Position numbers and translations under genes: made by a program. A stretch of 47,049 nt of DNA, taken from NCBI GenBank assembly GCA_041652255.1, contig JBAZHT010000007.1, positions 1 through 47,049 on the forward strand, read 5' to 3'. The notes under the pieces were generated by a model. The model was not told where the DNA came from. It did not search any database and worked only from the letters and a program-made list of their open reading frames with translations. The DNA is from DMER64 sp041652255 (GTDB lineage: Bacteria > Bacteroidota > Bacteroidia > Bacteroidales > UBA932). Each line of letters starts with the position of its first letter. Position 1 is the stretch's first letter. Positions 8,834 through 18,063 of the stretch are shown here, piece by piece.

Positions 8834-10912
8834 ATGAACCGAAGTCAGGCTGCCATCCGGGTCAGGGAGTTGAAAAATGCTATCAATGAGCATAATAAGA
8901 AGTATTACGTACTGAATACACCCTCCATTACCGATTTCGAATACGATATGCTTCTGCAGGAACTAACCGCCCTGGAGAAAAAATTCCCGGATCTGGTTAC
9001 GGAAGATTCTCCTACCCAAAACGTTGGCAGTGACATATCCACGGAAAGCCGGGCATTCCGTCAGTACCCCCACAGATACCCTATGCTTTCCCTGAGCAAT
9101 ACCTACAACCGGGAAGCTTTGTCCGAATTTCACAACCGTATAGCAAAGAATACGGACAGGCAAATAGAATACGTATGCGAACTTAAATTTGACGGAACTG
9201 CGATATGCCTGACATATAAAAACGGGAAACTGTTCAGGGCCCTGACGCGCGGGGACGGCACTGTAGGAGACGATGTGACGCGTAATGTGGAACGTATCAA
9301 ATCCATTCCTGTATCCCTGCCACCGGCCGCTTCTTGTAAAGTTCCCTGGCCCTCAACATTTGAAATACGCGGGGAAATTCTCATGCCCTTCAGCAGTTTC
9401 AGGGAGTTGAACGCTCTGAAAGAGGAACAGCAGGAAACACCGTTTGCCAATCCGCGCAACGCCGCCGCCGGCACCCTCAAATTACTATCGGCTGACGAAG
9501 TGGAACGTCGCGGCCTGGATTGCTTTCTATACCACCTGATAGCTGACATACCCGGGATCCATACCCATTGGCAGGCTATGGAAACCGCCCTGGAATGGGG
9601 ATTTCCCGTATCAAAACACCGGAAATTATGCCGTGACCTTAAAGAAATCAATGATTACCTGGATCACTGGGAGACGGCACGTACCGGTTTGAAAGTAGCC
9701 ACAGACGGCGTTGTGATCAAAGTCAACGATTTTTCCCTGCAACGTGCCCTGGGCATGACCGCAAAAAGTCCCCGATGGGCTACGGCTTACAAATTCAAGG
9801 CTCAACAGGCCGCTACAAAGCTTTTGTCTGTGGATTTCCAGGTGGGACGTACAGGTGCCGTAACCCCTGTGGCCAACCTGGAGCCCGTTCTGCTGTCGGG
9901 GACTACCGTCAAACGCGCCTCCCTGCACAACGCAGACCAGATAGCCTTACACGATATCCGGCTGGGCGACACGGTATTTGTGGAAAAAGGCGGAGAGATC
10001 ATACCCAAGGTGGTAGGCGTAGACCTTGAAGCGCGGCCTGAAGGTACCGTCCCCTTCCTTTACATAACTCGTTGTCCCGAATGCGGGACACCATTGGAAC
10101 GGGATCCGGAAGAAGCCAAACATTTCTGTCCCAACCGCCGGAGCTGTCCCCCGCAGATCAAAGGCAGGATAGAACACTTCATAAGCCGTAAAGCCATGAA
10201 CATACTGGGGGGAGAAGCACTGGTGGAACAATTGTACAACAAGGGACTGGTCAATGATCCGTCGGACCTTTACGGCCTTACTCCTGATATGCTGAAATCC
10301 CTGGATAACTGGGGCGACAAATCCACAGAGAATTTGTTAAAAAGTATAGATGCCTCGCGTAATGTACCGTTCCACCGGTTTCTCTATGCCATTGGGATCC
10401 CTTACGTGGGAGAGACCACGGCCAAATACCTGGCATCCCATTTCGGATCGCTTGACAACCTGCGCAATGCACCGGAAGAAGCACTTACTCAGGCTCCCGA
10501 GATCGGAGATAAGATCGCATCATCCATCATTCAATATTTCGACGATCAGCAGATCATCAGCATGTTGGAAAAACTCCGCGCTGCCGGACTGCCATTCAGT
10601 CGGGGCACGGACGAAAGGGCGCGTCTGTCTGACAAGCTGCTTGAAAAACAGCTTGTCATCTCGGGCAATTTTTCCCGTTCCCGCGAAGAGATGAAAAAGC
10701 TGATCGAATCCCACGGAGGAAAAGTCATCTCGGCAATCTCGGGCCAGACCAATTACCTGTTGGCCGGGGAAAAACCGGGACCGGCCAAATGGCAAAAAGC
10801 CACAAAACTCAATATTCCGATCATCAACGAAACCGACTTTCTGCGTCTTATTGGAGAAATACCGGGTGAAGGCACAGTTTTTGAGGCGGAACAAAAAACA
10901 ACCTTATTCTGA
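8834..10912 (+). CDS. ligA: NAD-dependent DNA ligase LigA
   Basis: This 692-residue enzyme seals nicks in DNA using NAD. The order is the usual one: Ia domain (HNKKYYVLNTPSITDFEYD), adenylation domain with the KxDG motif (CELKFDG, Lys118), RGEIL and TDGVVIKVND, OB fold (GRTGAVTPVANLEPV), a four-Cys zinc finger (CPECG ... CPNRRSCPPQ), helix-hairpin-helix repeats, and a C-terminal BRCT domain (VISGNFSRSREEMKKLIESHGGK). The length is standard. The start at 8834 gives the expected N-terminus. Its stop is two bases before the flavodiiron protein gene, which suggests cotranscription. Confidence 0.96.
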   Translation: MNRSQAAIRVRELKNAINEHNKKYYVLNTPSITDFEYDMLLQELTALEKKFPDLVTEDSPTQNVGSDISTESRAFRQYPHRYPMLSLSNTYNREALSEFHNRIAKNTDRQIEYVCELKFDGTAICLTYKNGKLFRALTRGDGTVGDDVTRNVERIKSIPVSLPPAASCKVPWPSTFEIRGEILMPFSSFRELNALKEEQQETPFANPRNAAAGTLKLLSADEVERRGLDCFLYHLIADIPGIHTHWQAMETALEWGFPVSKHRKLCRDLKEINDYLDHWETARTGLKVATDGVVIKVNDFSLQRALGMTAKSPRWATAYKFKAQQAATKLLSVDFQVGRTGAVTPVANLEPVLLSGTTVKRASLHNADQIALHDIRLGDTVFVEKGGEIIPKVVGVDLEARPEGTVPFLYITRCPECGTPLERDPEEAKHFCPNRRSCPPQIKGRIEHFISRKAMNILGGEALVEQLYNKGLVNDPSDLYGLTPDMLKSLDNWGDKSTENLLKSIDASRNVPFHRFLYAIGIPYVGETTAKYLASHFGSLDNLRNAPEEALTQAPEIGDKIASSIIQYFDDQQIISMLEKLRAAGLPFSRGTDERARLSDKLLEKQLVISGNFSRSREEMKKLIESHGGKVISAISGQTNYLLAGEKPGPAKWQKATKLNIPIINETDFLRLIGEIPGEGTVFEAEQKTTLF

Positions 10913-10914
10913 TC

Positions 10915-12111
10915 ATGACAGCAAAAATTCTGGAAACCCTTCATTTTATTGGGACAAACGACAGGCACAAAGCGCTATTTGAAAGCAACTGGCCCCTCCC
11001 CTTCGGGATCTCATACAATTCTTACCTGATCAAAGATAAAAAAACCGCACTTTTGGATACCATAGAATACGGAAGCGACCGTTCCTATATGGAAGAAGTG
11101 GCGGGTATTCTTGACGGAAGGGAACTGGATTACCTGGTAATCCTGCACATGGAACCGGACCATGCCGGCATGATAGGCGAAATGCTGCTGCGTTATCCTT
11201 CGGCCACGGTGGTTACTAATGCCAAGGCCATTAAACTGCTGGAGATCTATTTCCCGGAACTCGGGAAAGAAAGGATACAGGAAGTGAAGGAAGGCGATTC
11301 CCTGGAACTGGGGCATCACAACCTGCAATTTGTCATGACACCCATGGTACACTGGCCGGAATCCATGATGGCATACTGTACCAAGGAAAACATTTTGTTC
11401 TCGCAAGATGCCTTCGGGACGTTTGGGACGCTGGACGGCGGGATATTTGACGATGAGATCAACCTGGATTATTACAAAGATGAAATGCTCAGGTATTATA
11501 CCAATATCATAGGCCGTTTTTCAGCGCAGGTAGAAAAAGCCCTGCAAAAAGCCGCTACACTGCCTATCAGGATCATATGTCCGGTTCACGGGCCTGTTTG
11601 GCGTACAAAGCCTTCCGTAGTGTTTGACTGGTACAGCCGGTGGGCTGCCAGTAAAGGAGACACGGGCGTGGTACTGGCCTATGCTTCTATGTACGGACAT
11701 ACGGAAAAAACAGCCGATCACATTGCCCGGCAGCTGGCCGTGAACGGTATCCGCAACATACGCGTGTTCAACGTATCAAATACACATCCGTCATTCATTT
11801 TAAAAGAGATATGGAAATACAACGGGATCGTTTTGGGATCCTGTTCCTACAATACGGGCATGCATCCCAATATGCACCATCTTTGCCACGAAATTGAGAT
11901 CATGCTGCCCGGTAATAAAAAGGCATTCCTGTTCGGAGGGTATTCATGGAGCGGCGGAGGACTGAAAAATTTACGTCTTTTTGCAGGAAATATGTCTGAA
12001 AAACATAAATGGGAAGTACGATCTGCGGGGACGGAGATTCCGGGAAATCCAACACCTCAGGCCCTGGAAAGCCTGAACGCCCCAATCGCCGAATTTGCCG
12101 CAACCTTATAA
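10915..12111 (+). CDS. A-type flavoprotein (flavodiiron protein, FprA/ROO family)
   Basis: This 398-residue protein has an N-terminal metallo-beta-lactamase-like diiron domain and a C-terminal flavodoxin domain. The diiron ligands are visible as HMEPDH (HxExDH), the His in MVHWPES, the Asp in SQDAFG and the His in PVHGPVW. The flavodoxin part starts near residue 255 with a YASMYGHTEKTA FMN phosphate-binding loop. Family members reduce oxygen to water or nitric oxide to nitrous oxide in the cytoplasm of anaerobes, fed by rubredoxin or another donor. No fused rubredoxin or reductase domain is present. It lies between ligA and the RelA homologue at gaps of 2 and 12 bases. Confidence 0.92.
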   Translation: MTAKILETLHFIGTNDRHKALFESNWPLPFGISYNSYLIKDKKTALLDTIEYGSDRSYMEEVAGILDGRELDYLVILHMEPDHAGMIGEMLLRYPSATVVTNAKAIKLLEIYFPELGKERIQEVKEGDSLELGHHNLQFVMTPMVHWPESMMAYCTKENILFSQDAFGTFGTLDGGIFDDEINLDYYKDEMLRYYTNIIGRFSAQVEKALQKAATLPIRIICPVHGPVWRTKPSVVFDWYSRWAASKGDTGVVLAYASMYGHTEKTADHIARQLAVNGIRNIRVFNVSNTHPSFILKEIWKYNGIVLGSCSYNTGMHPNMHHLCHEIEIMLPGNKKAFLFGGYSWSGGGLKNLRLFAGNMSEKHKWEVRSAGTEIPGNPTPQALESLNAPIAEFAATL

Positions 12112-12123
12112 ATTGTATAGTTT

Positions 12124-14271
12124 TTGGAAACACCTGACCTTATAGATCAGCATTTTGAACCGCTCAGGCAATCGACCCTGAAGCGTTGTGCCGGCCCGGA
12201 AGAATGCGAGCTGGTCTTCAAAGCGTATCAGTTTGCCAAGGAAGCGCACAAAAACCGGAAACGGATCTCGGGCGATCCCATCATCATGCACAGCATTGAT
12301 GTGGCAATGATCGTTGTCGATGAAATAGGCCTGGGATACAAATCCATCGTTACTGCATTGCTCCATCACATATTTACAGATACCGACTACAGCCGGGAAG
12401 AGATCGCAGGAATGTTCGGGGAAAAAATCGGGGAGCTGGTAGATGGACTCGGCAAAATGGAACGTGTTTTTGCCGCACAGGACAAAACACAGGAAGAAAC
12501 GTTCAAGCGAATGCTCCTTACCGTCAACCAGGACATCCGTGTACTTCTTATCAAACTTGCAGACAGGCTTCATAACCTCAGGAACCTGGAAGAACTGCCG
12601 GTGGAAAAACGGGCCCGCAACCTGGGAGAATCCATGTACGTGTTTGCGCCCCTGGCCCACCAGCTGGGATTGTATTCCATCAAATCAGAGATCGAGAACA
12701 TCTGGATGAAGTACGCAATGCCTGCGGAATACAGGGAAATTGAGGAAAAAGTCAGTGCCGAGACGGGACGCCAGGGAACCGAAATTACCCAAACTTTCCT
12801 GGAACCTATTAAAGAAATTCTTGCCGGCGAAGGCCTGAATTTTACCGTTTCCACACGTATCAAAACACCGTATTCCATCTGGTCAAAGATGAAAAAAAGG
12901 AATGTCCCTTTTGAAGAAATTTTTGATCTGTTTGCTTTGCGCATTGTTTTTCGGCCGGAAGAAACTAACATCCGGGAAGAACGCAGAATATGTTACCATA
13001 TTGAAAGTCTGCTGAACAGGCGTTGGGAAGCTTACCCCGAACGCCGGCGTGACTGGCTTATACAACCCAAAGAAACCGGGTACGAGGCATTACACTCCAC
13101 GTTTTTGACACCATCCGGGAAATGGCTGGAAGTCCAGATACGCAGTAAACGTATGGACGATATTGCCGAACAGGGGGTGGCTGCGCACTGGAAATACAAA
13201 GGCATCACACCCGAGATCAGCGGGATGGAAAGATGGTTGTCTAAAGTACGCGAAACCCTGGAGAAAAAAGACAGCGAAAGCCTGGAGTTCTTTGACAATT
13301 TCCAGCCCGGGAACCTCATCTCGGTATTGTATGTATTTACACCCAAAGGAGAAATGCGGATGCTGCCTAAGGGAGCTACAGCCCTGGATTTTGCCTACTA
13401 CATCCATTCCCAGATAGGAAATCATGCTTTGGCTGCCAAGATCAACGAAAAGCTGATGCTTCTTTCCACACCGTTGCGCGGTGGAGACCAGGTAGAGATC
13501 ATAACCACTCAGGAATCCAGGGTGTTGATAGAATGGCTGGGGAGTGTTACCACATCCAAAGCCCGTAACATGATCCTGGAGACTCTGAAAAAACAAGGCA
13601 TTGACCATATACAGGAAGGAAGAAGTCTTTTAACCAAACAGCTGGCGGAATTCGGCATCAAACCACATACCCGTTTGATAAACAAGTTGATGGCTGCATA
13701 TCACGTTGGTTCAAAGGAAGAACTCTTTGGCAGGATAGGTGCGGGAATGCTGGATCTTTCCGGATTGCGCGATGTATTGCTGAAAGGGACCCCGTCACGT
13801 AAATTCGTAACCTGGATACCTTCTCCTGACTGGAAAAGAAGAAAAGATTTCAATGCGTTCCATTTTGCTCCCTGTTGCCGTCCCACAAAAGACGACGAGC
13901 TGATTGGTTTTATTGACAGGAAAACACATGATCTCTACATACATTCTGTAAACTGTACACGCATTGAAGCCCTTAAGAGACTACATCGCAACGACAATGC
14001 CTCTGTAAATGTGCTGTGGAAAAAACAACACCTTTCATCCACACTGGCGAAACTGAACCTCAGGGGACAGGACCGGATGGGAATTATCCACGAGATCACC
14101 CGTACGGTATCGTTGACCTTATGTGTCAACATTCGTAGCTTTCAGCTTGTTGCTCACGATAATGTCTTTGACGGAGAGTTGGAAGTATACGTTCAGAAAG
14201 AAACCGATCTGGACAATCTTGTAGACCAACTCAAAAAGATCAAAGGCATTGAAACGGTAAAACCGGAATAA
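12124..14271 (+). CDS. relA: RelA/SpoT family (p)ppGpp synthetase with altered HD motif
   Basis: This 715-residue stringent-response enzyme has the order HD hydrolase-like domain (about 28-190), synthetase domain (about 235-350, with FDLFALRIVF, YEALHST, LEVQIRSKRMDDIAEQGVAAHWKYKG), TGS domain (about 400-460) and a C-terminal ACT domain. In the HD domain the catalytic HD pair reads HH (His81-His82), and the following Glu of the family HDxxED motif is Thr85. His56 and Asp147 are kept. This suggests a weak or absent ppGpp hydrolase and a mainly synthetic enzyme (inference). An in-frame stop at 12118-12120 rules out a start further upstream, and the first in-frame ATG is beyond residue 50, so translation probably starts at the TTG at 12124. 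Confidence 0.9.
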   Translation: METPDLIDQHFEPLRQSTLKRCAGPEECELVFKAYQFAKEAHKNRKRISGDPIIMHSIDVAMIVVDEIGLGYKSIVTALLHHIFTDTDYSREEIAGMFGEKIGELVDGLGKMERVFAAQDKTQEETFKRMLLTVNQDIRVLLIKLADRLHNLRNLEELPVEKRARNLGESMYVFAPLAHQLGLYSIKSEIENIWMKYAMPAEYREIEEKVSAETGRQGTEITQTFLEPIKEILAGEGLNFTVSTRIKTPYSIWSKMKKRNVPFEEIFDLFALRIVFRPEETNIREERRICYHIESLLNRRWEAYPERRRDWLIQPKETGYEALHSTFLTPSGKWLEVQIRSKRMDDIAEQGVAAHWKYKGITPEISGMERWLSKVRETLEKKDSESLEFFDNFQPGNLISVLYVFTPKGEMRMLPKGATALDFAYYIHSQIGNHALAAKINEKLMLLSTPLRGGDQVEIITTQESRVLIEWLGSVTTSKARNMILETLKKQGIDHIQEGRSLLTKQLAEFGIKPHTRLINKLMAAYHVGSKEELFGRIGAGMLDLSGLRDVLLKGTPSRKFVTWIPSPDWKRRKDFNAFHFAPCCRPTKDDELIGFIDRKTHDLYIHSVNCTRIEALKRLHRNDNASVNVLWKKQHLSSTLAKLNLRGQDRMGIIHEITRTVSLTLCVNIRSFQLVAHDNVFDGELEVYVQKETDLDNLVDQLKKIKGIETVKPE

Positions 14272-14274
14272 GTC

Positions 14275-16161
14275 ATGAAAAAAATCATAAGAAATAGTAT
14301 TTTATCAGGGGCTCTTGTTTTATTCGTGGCATCTTTGGTACTCCCGCAAAGTTGCGCCAACACGACAGCGGCCCCTGCCGGCGGACCCGTGGATTCCATC
14401 CCTCCCCTGCTGACAGCGACAATTCCCGATGTCAATCAAAGCCGTGTCAGTACCACATTAAAACGCGTGGAACTGCAATTCAATGAATACGTAAAATTGG
14501 TCGATCCCAACAAAAACATCATGCTATCGCCTCCTCCGGAAAAAAATCCCACTGTCAGGACAAAAGGAAAAGGTATTGTGGTAAATCTGGAAAATGAGCT
14601 TCTACCAAATACCACATACAGTCTTTATTTCGGAAATGCCATACAGGACAATAATGAAGGCAATCCCTTCCCCGTTTTTGCACTCAGTTTTTCTACCGGT
14701 GACCGGGTTGATTCCTTAATGTATTCTGGTCTGGTGGTAGATGCCTCTACCCTTTTGCCCATAGAAAACGCCACCGTATTGCTTCATATAAATCCCGCGG
14801 ATACTTCTTTGACAGGATCTTTGCCTGTAGCTGCTACACGAACGGATAGTTACGGTTATTTTGTCTTGCGAAATCTTAAGGATACCCTGTATTCTTTGTT
14901 TGCCATCACAGATGAAAACAGAAATTACAGGTACGATCCTTCAAGTGGCGAACAGGTGGGGTTTTTGGACAATGAGATCATACCTCAAAAACGTATGTTT
15001 ACGTATGCCGCTGAAATCCAGCCCTATTTTGCCAATGATACGGCAGGTCTGTTACGCCGTCCTGTAGAAGGGAACGTATTCCTGTTCAAAGAGGCCGGGT
15101 CCAGGCAATACCTGCGCAGTTACAACAGAGTCCGCCCAAGGGCGCTGGAACTGAAATTCGGGGCTCAGAATCCCCAAATTCTTAAAGCCGTCATTCCCGG
15201 AATGGACTCCTCACAGATCATTCGTCAACACAATTATTACAGGGACAGTCTCGTTTGGTGGCTTGCTGCTCCTTCCGTTCCCGATACGGTATTTCTGCAC
15301 CTGACCTACATGGCTACCGATGACTCCTTGAAGACGCTTATGCCCCGAACGGATACCCTGCGATTCAACCCCTTTAAGGTAAAAGAGGAAGAAGGTCAAC
15401 AGGATGCGAACAACCTGAACAACCTGGGAAGGCGCGGAGAAAGACAACAGGCTCCACCTTCTGTTAAACCAAAAAGGGAAACCATGAACATTAAGGTGGA
15501 TGTTGTTCCTGAAGTGCTTATTAGCAAGGGTTTTACGTTAAAATTTAGCGATTTGCCCGTTGATCCGGATTTTACACTAACCCAAATGACACGGATTACC
15601 CCGAAGGAAGATACGGTTCCGGTGGCTTTTTCAGTAACCCGGGATTCACTGGATTTATGCCTGTATCATATATACCCCGGTACGTACTTAGAAGGTACGC
15701 CATACAGGTACTTGATACCTACCGATGTCTTTACAGATATTAACGGGTTCAAAAACGATTCCCTGATGACCAATTTCCAGACGCTTTTGTCAGATGACTT
15801 CGCATCCCTGACACTGAACGTACAAAACGTATTCATTCCTGTTATAATAGACCTGATGAACGAAGCCCGGACACAAGTACTCAGAACACATCGTGTGCAA
15901 ACGGATTCAACGGTAGTAATCCCCTACCTGAAAGCCGGTAAGTACGCGCTGCGTATTACCGGGGACACAAACGGGAACGGGATTTGGGATACCGGCAATG
16001 TCACTCAAAGAATGCAGGCAGAAAAAGTCCGGTTGTTCCGCTTTCCGGGAGGAGGCAGTTTGCTGGAACTTGCAGAAAAAATGGAGCTCACACAAACAAT
16101 TGATATAGAACAAGTATTGAATCAGAATGTTACACTTACTGTACCGGCACGAAAACGTTAA
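14275..16161 (+). CDS. Ig-like domain lipoprotein, Bacteroidota type
   Basis: This 628-residue exported lipoprotein has a signal peptide ending LPQSC (Cys27). It is followed directly by a bacterial Ig-like (Big_5/SbsA-type) domain, about residues 38-140 (PPLLTATIPDVNQSRV, then VELQFNEYVKL and TGDRVDS). The middle contains a carboxypeptidase-regulatory-like beta segment (SGLVVDASTLLPIENATVLL), and the C-terminal part is beta-rich, with NGNGIWDTG near the end. Its function is unknown. Proteins of this kind are common in Bacteroidota and usually sit in the cell envelope. It starts three bases after the relA stop and its end overlaps the next gene by 35 bases, so it is part of the operon. Confidence 0.8.
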   Translation: MKKIIRNSILSGALVLFVASLVLPQSCANTTAAPAGGPVDSIPPLLTATIPDVNQSRVSTTLKRVELQFNEYVKLVDPNKNIMLSPPPEKNPTVRTKGKGIVVNLENELLPNTTYSLYFGNAIQDNNEGNPFPVFALSFSTGDRVDSLMYSGLVVDASTLLPIENATVLLHINPADTSLTGSLPVAATRTDSYGYFVLRNLKDTLYSLFAITDENRNYRYDPSSGEQVGFLDNEIIPQKRMFTYAAEIQPYFANDTAGLLRRPVEGNVFLFKEAGSRQYLRSYNRVRPRALELKFGAQNPQILKAVIPGMDSSQIIRQHNYYRDSLVWWLAAPSVPDTVFLHLTYMATDDSLKTLMPRTDTLRFNPFKVKEEEGQQDANNLNNLGRRGERQQAPPSVKPKRETMNIKVDVVPEVLISKGFTLKFSDLPVDPDFTLTQMTRITPKEDTVPVAFSVTRDSLDLCLYHIYPGTYLEGTPYRYLIPTDVFTDINGFKNDSLMTNFQTLLSDDFASLTLNVQNVFIPVIIDLMNEARTQVLRTHRVQTDSTVVIPYLKAGKYALRITGDTNGNGIWDTGNVTQRMQAEKVRLFRFPGGGSLLELAEKMELTQTIDIEQVLNQNVTLTVPARKR

Positions 16162-16795
16162 AAGCCTGATCCTGGTAGTCATGCTGCTTTCAGGTCCTTT
16201 ACTGGCCGGGCAGACCCTTCCCGAAAAACAGCATATGATAGGGATCCGGGGCGGGTACGCTATCAACGGAGTGCACTTCAATCCCGACAGGAAACAAAGC
16301 ACCGTACCTTCCTATATAAACGCTTCCCTGCTCTACACATATTACCATGATCTTTGGGGCACCATGCCTTATTTTGGGTTGCAGACAGGTTTGACCTATA
16401 CACAACAGGGATACGAAACTCCGGATATTAAAAGGGTCTACGAAGTTGTCCGTATACCCCTGACATCCCAATTCCACGTTGATTTCTGGAAAATGAGGAT
16501 ATTGATCAACCTGGGCTGTTACGGCAGCTACCGGATGAGTGCCGTGGATTATACAACAGAGTATCCCGGGGGACAGGATGTCGTCTTTGACTGCAACCAT
16601 ATATATATGGATTACGGCATCCAGGGCGGAGCCGGTCTGGCCCTGGTATTGCATCCATTTGAATTCCATATTGAGGCAAATTACCTATACTCCCTGTCTA
16701 TGATAGAAAATCCCGCATTGTACAGCAACGAATATTACACATACGGGTATCCCAATCAATTGCTCTTTACCCTGGGAATCTTTATACATTTGTAA
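16127..16795 (+). CDS. Outer-membrane beta-barrel protein, PorT-like
   Basis: This 222-residue protein has a hydrophobic segment near residues 11-28 (SLILVVMLLSGPLLAGQ) that looks like a signal peptide. The rest is aromatic-rich and strand-like (IGIRGGYAINGVHF, YFGLQTGLTYTQQGYE), ending in a strand with a near-terminal aromatic (LLFTLGIFIHL). This suits a small outer-membrane barrel. The ATG at 16127 makes a 35-base overlap with the preceding lipoprotein. The next in-frame ATG (16181) would cut into the signal peptide, so the upstream start is preferred but uncertain. It is followed two bases later by ispG. The function is not known; a porin or PorT-type assembly factor is possible. Confidence 0.7.
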   Translation: MLHLLYRHENVKSLILVVMLLSGPLLAGQTLPEKQHMIGIRGGYAINGVHFNPDRKQSTVPSYINASLLYTYYHDLWGTMPYFGLQTGLTYTQQGYETPDIKRVYEVVRIPLTSQFHVDFWKMRILINLGCYGSYRMSAVDYTTEYPGGQDVVFDCNHIYMDYGIQGGAGLALVLHPFEFHIEANYLYSLSMIENPALYSNEYYTYGYPNQLLFTLGIFIHL

Positions 16796-16797
16796 CC

Positions 16798-18063
16798 ATG
16801 AAAACGCATACCGTTTATGCCGGGAACCTGGCCATTGGAGGCGGAAATTCCGTTTCCGTACAAACCATGTGCAATACAGACACCCTGGATATTGAAGCCT
16901 CTGTGGCCCAGTGTGAACGGGTCGCCCGTGAAGGAGCTCAATTGATCCGCCTTACCACTCAGGGACCTGAACAGGTAAAAGCACTGGCTCTCATAAAGGA
17001 GCGTCTTCGTACCAAAGGCATAAACGTTCCCCTGATTGCCGATGTACATTTTTCGGCTGCCACTGCCATTGAAGCGGCACGTGTTGCAGAAAAGGTACGC
17101 ATCAATCCGGGCAATTTTTCACGTGATCGTTCCCGGGTTAAGGAATTGCTGATCCGGTTGTTTGAAATATGCCGTAAAAACAAGACGTGTCTGCGCATTG
17201 GCGTAAATCACGGTTCCCTGCCGCCTCATATATTGGAAACGTACGGCAATTCTCCCGAAGGTATGTGCAGGGCAGCCATGGAATACCTGGAATTGTGCCG
17301 GGAACTGGACTTTTCTGATGTAGTGGTTTCACTCAAATCCAGCAATACACGGGTCATGGTACAGGCCAACCGTATGCTGGCTACCCGCATGGAAGAGGCC
17401 GGTATGAGTTATCCCGTCCATCTGGGCGTTACCGAATCGGGTAGCGGACGCCAGGGACGTTTGAAATCCGCTGCAGGGATCATCACATTGTTAAAAGAAG
17501 GTATAGGAGATACGTTCCGGGTTTCCCTGACCGAAGCTCCTGAAGAAGAGATCCGTTTTGGTAAATTATTTCTTTCCGTAAAAGAAGAGAGCCGTGTTTC
17601 AACCTGGGATGAACTGATAGTCAGTGCCTGTCATAAATGGGCTCCCGGTCTTCTGGACGGGACAACAGACTGGAAAGCACTACCCATGCCTTTTGTCCAT
17701 GCTTCATTTACCACGGAAGAAGAGTTGAAAGATTTCTGCATGGACCTGTTGCAGGCTACCCGTTGTGTATTTACCAAACCCGAGTACATATCCTGTCCGG
17801 GATGCGGACGCACCAAATTCAACCTGGAAGAAACGGTCCGGGCCGTAAAAGAAGCCACCGGGCACCTGAAGGGCTGTACCATTGCCGTTATGGGATGTAT
17901 TGTTAACGGTCCCGGTGAAATGGCCGATGCCCAGTACGGCTACGTGGGAGAAGGAAACGGTAAAATAACCTTGTACAAAGGAAAAACCCCCGTCATGCGG
18001 GGGATTCCTCAGGAAGAAGCCGTTAAACGTTTGCTGGAACTTATAGAGTCTCAACAAAAATAA
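16798..18063 (+). CDS. ispG: 4-hydroxy-3-methylbut-2-enyl diphosphate synthase (IspG/GcpE), compact form
   Basis: This 421-residue enzyme catalyses the [4Fe-4S] reductive step of the MEP isoprenoid pathway, from MEcPP to HMBPP. A TIM-barrel domain occupies about 1-250 (ADVHFSAATA, RIGVNHGSL, HLGVTESGSGRQG, EGIGDTFRVSL). The cluster ligands are Cys333 and Cys336 (SCPGCGR), Cys367 (MGCIVNGPGE) and Glu374. The flanking sequence, such as KPEYISCPGCGRTKFNL and EMADAQYGYVGEGNGKI, is of the Bacteroides/plant type. That type normally has an insert of more than 200 residues between barrel and cluster domain; here only about 70 residues (256-328) remain. The 3' end overlaps the convergent nfeD-like gene by 23 bases. 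Confidence 0.93.
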   Translation: MKTHTVYAGNLAIGGGNSVSVQTMCNTDTLDIEASVAQCERVAREGAQLIRLTTQGPEQVKALALIKERLRTKGINVPLIADVHFSAATAIEAARVAEKVRINPGNFSRDRSRVKELLIRLFEICRKNKTCLRIGVNHGSLPPHILETYGNSPEGMCRAAMEYLELCRELDFSDVVVSLKSSNTRVMVQANRMLATRMEEAGMSYPVHLGVTESGSGRQGRLKSAAGIITLLKEGIGDTFRVSLTEAPEEEIRFGKLFLSVKEESRVSTWDELIVSACHKWAPGLLDGTTDWKALPMPFVHASFTTEEELKDFCMDLLQATRCVFTKPEYISCPGCGRTKFNLEETVRAVKEATGHLKGCTIAVMGCIVNGPGEMADAQYGYVGEGNGKITLYKGKTPVMRGIPQEEAVKRLLELIESQQK

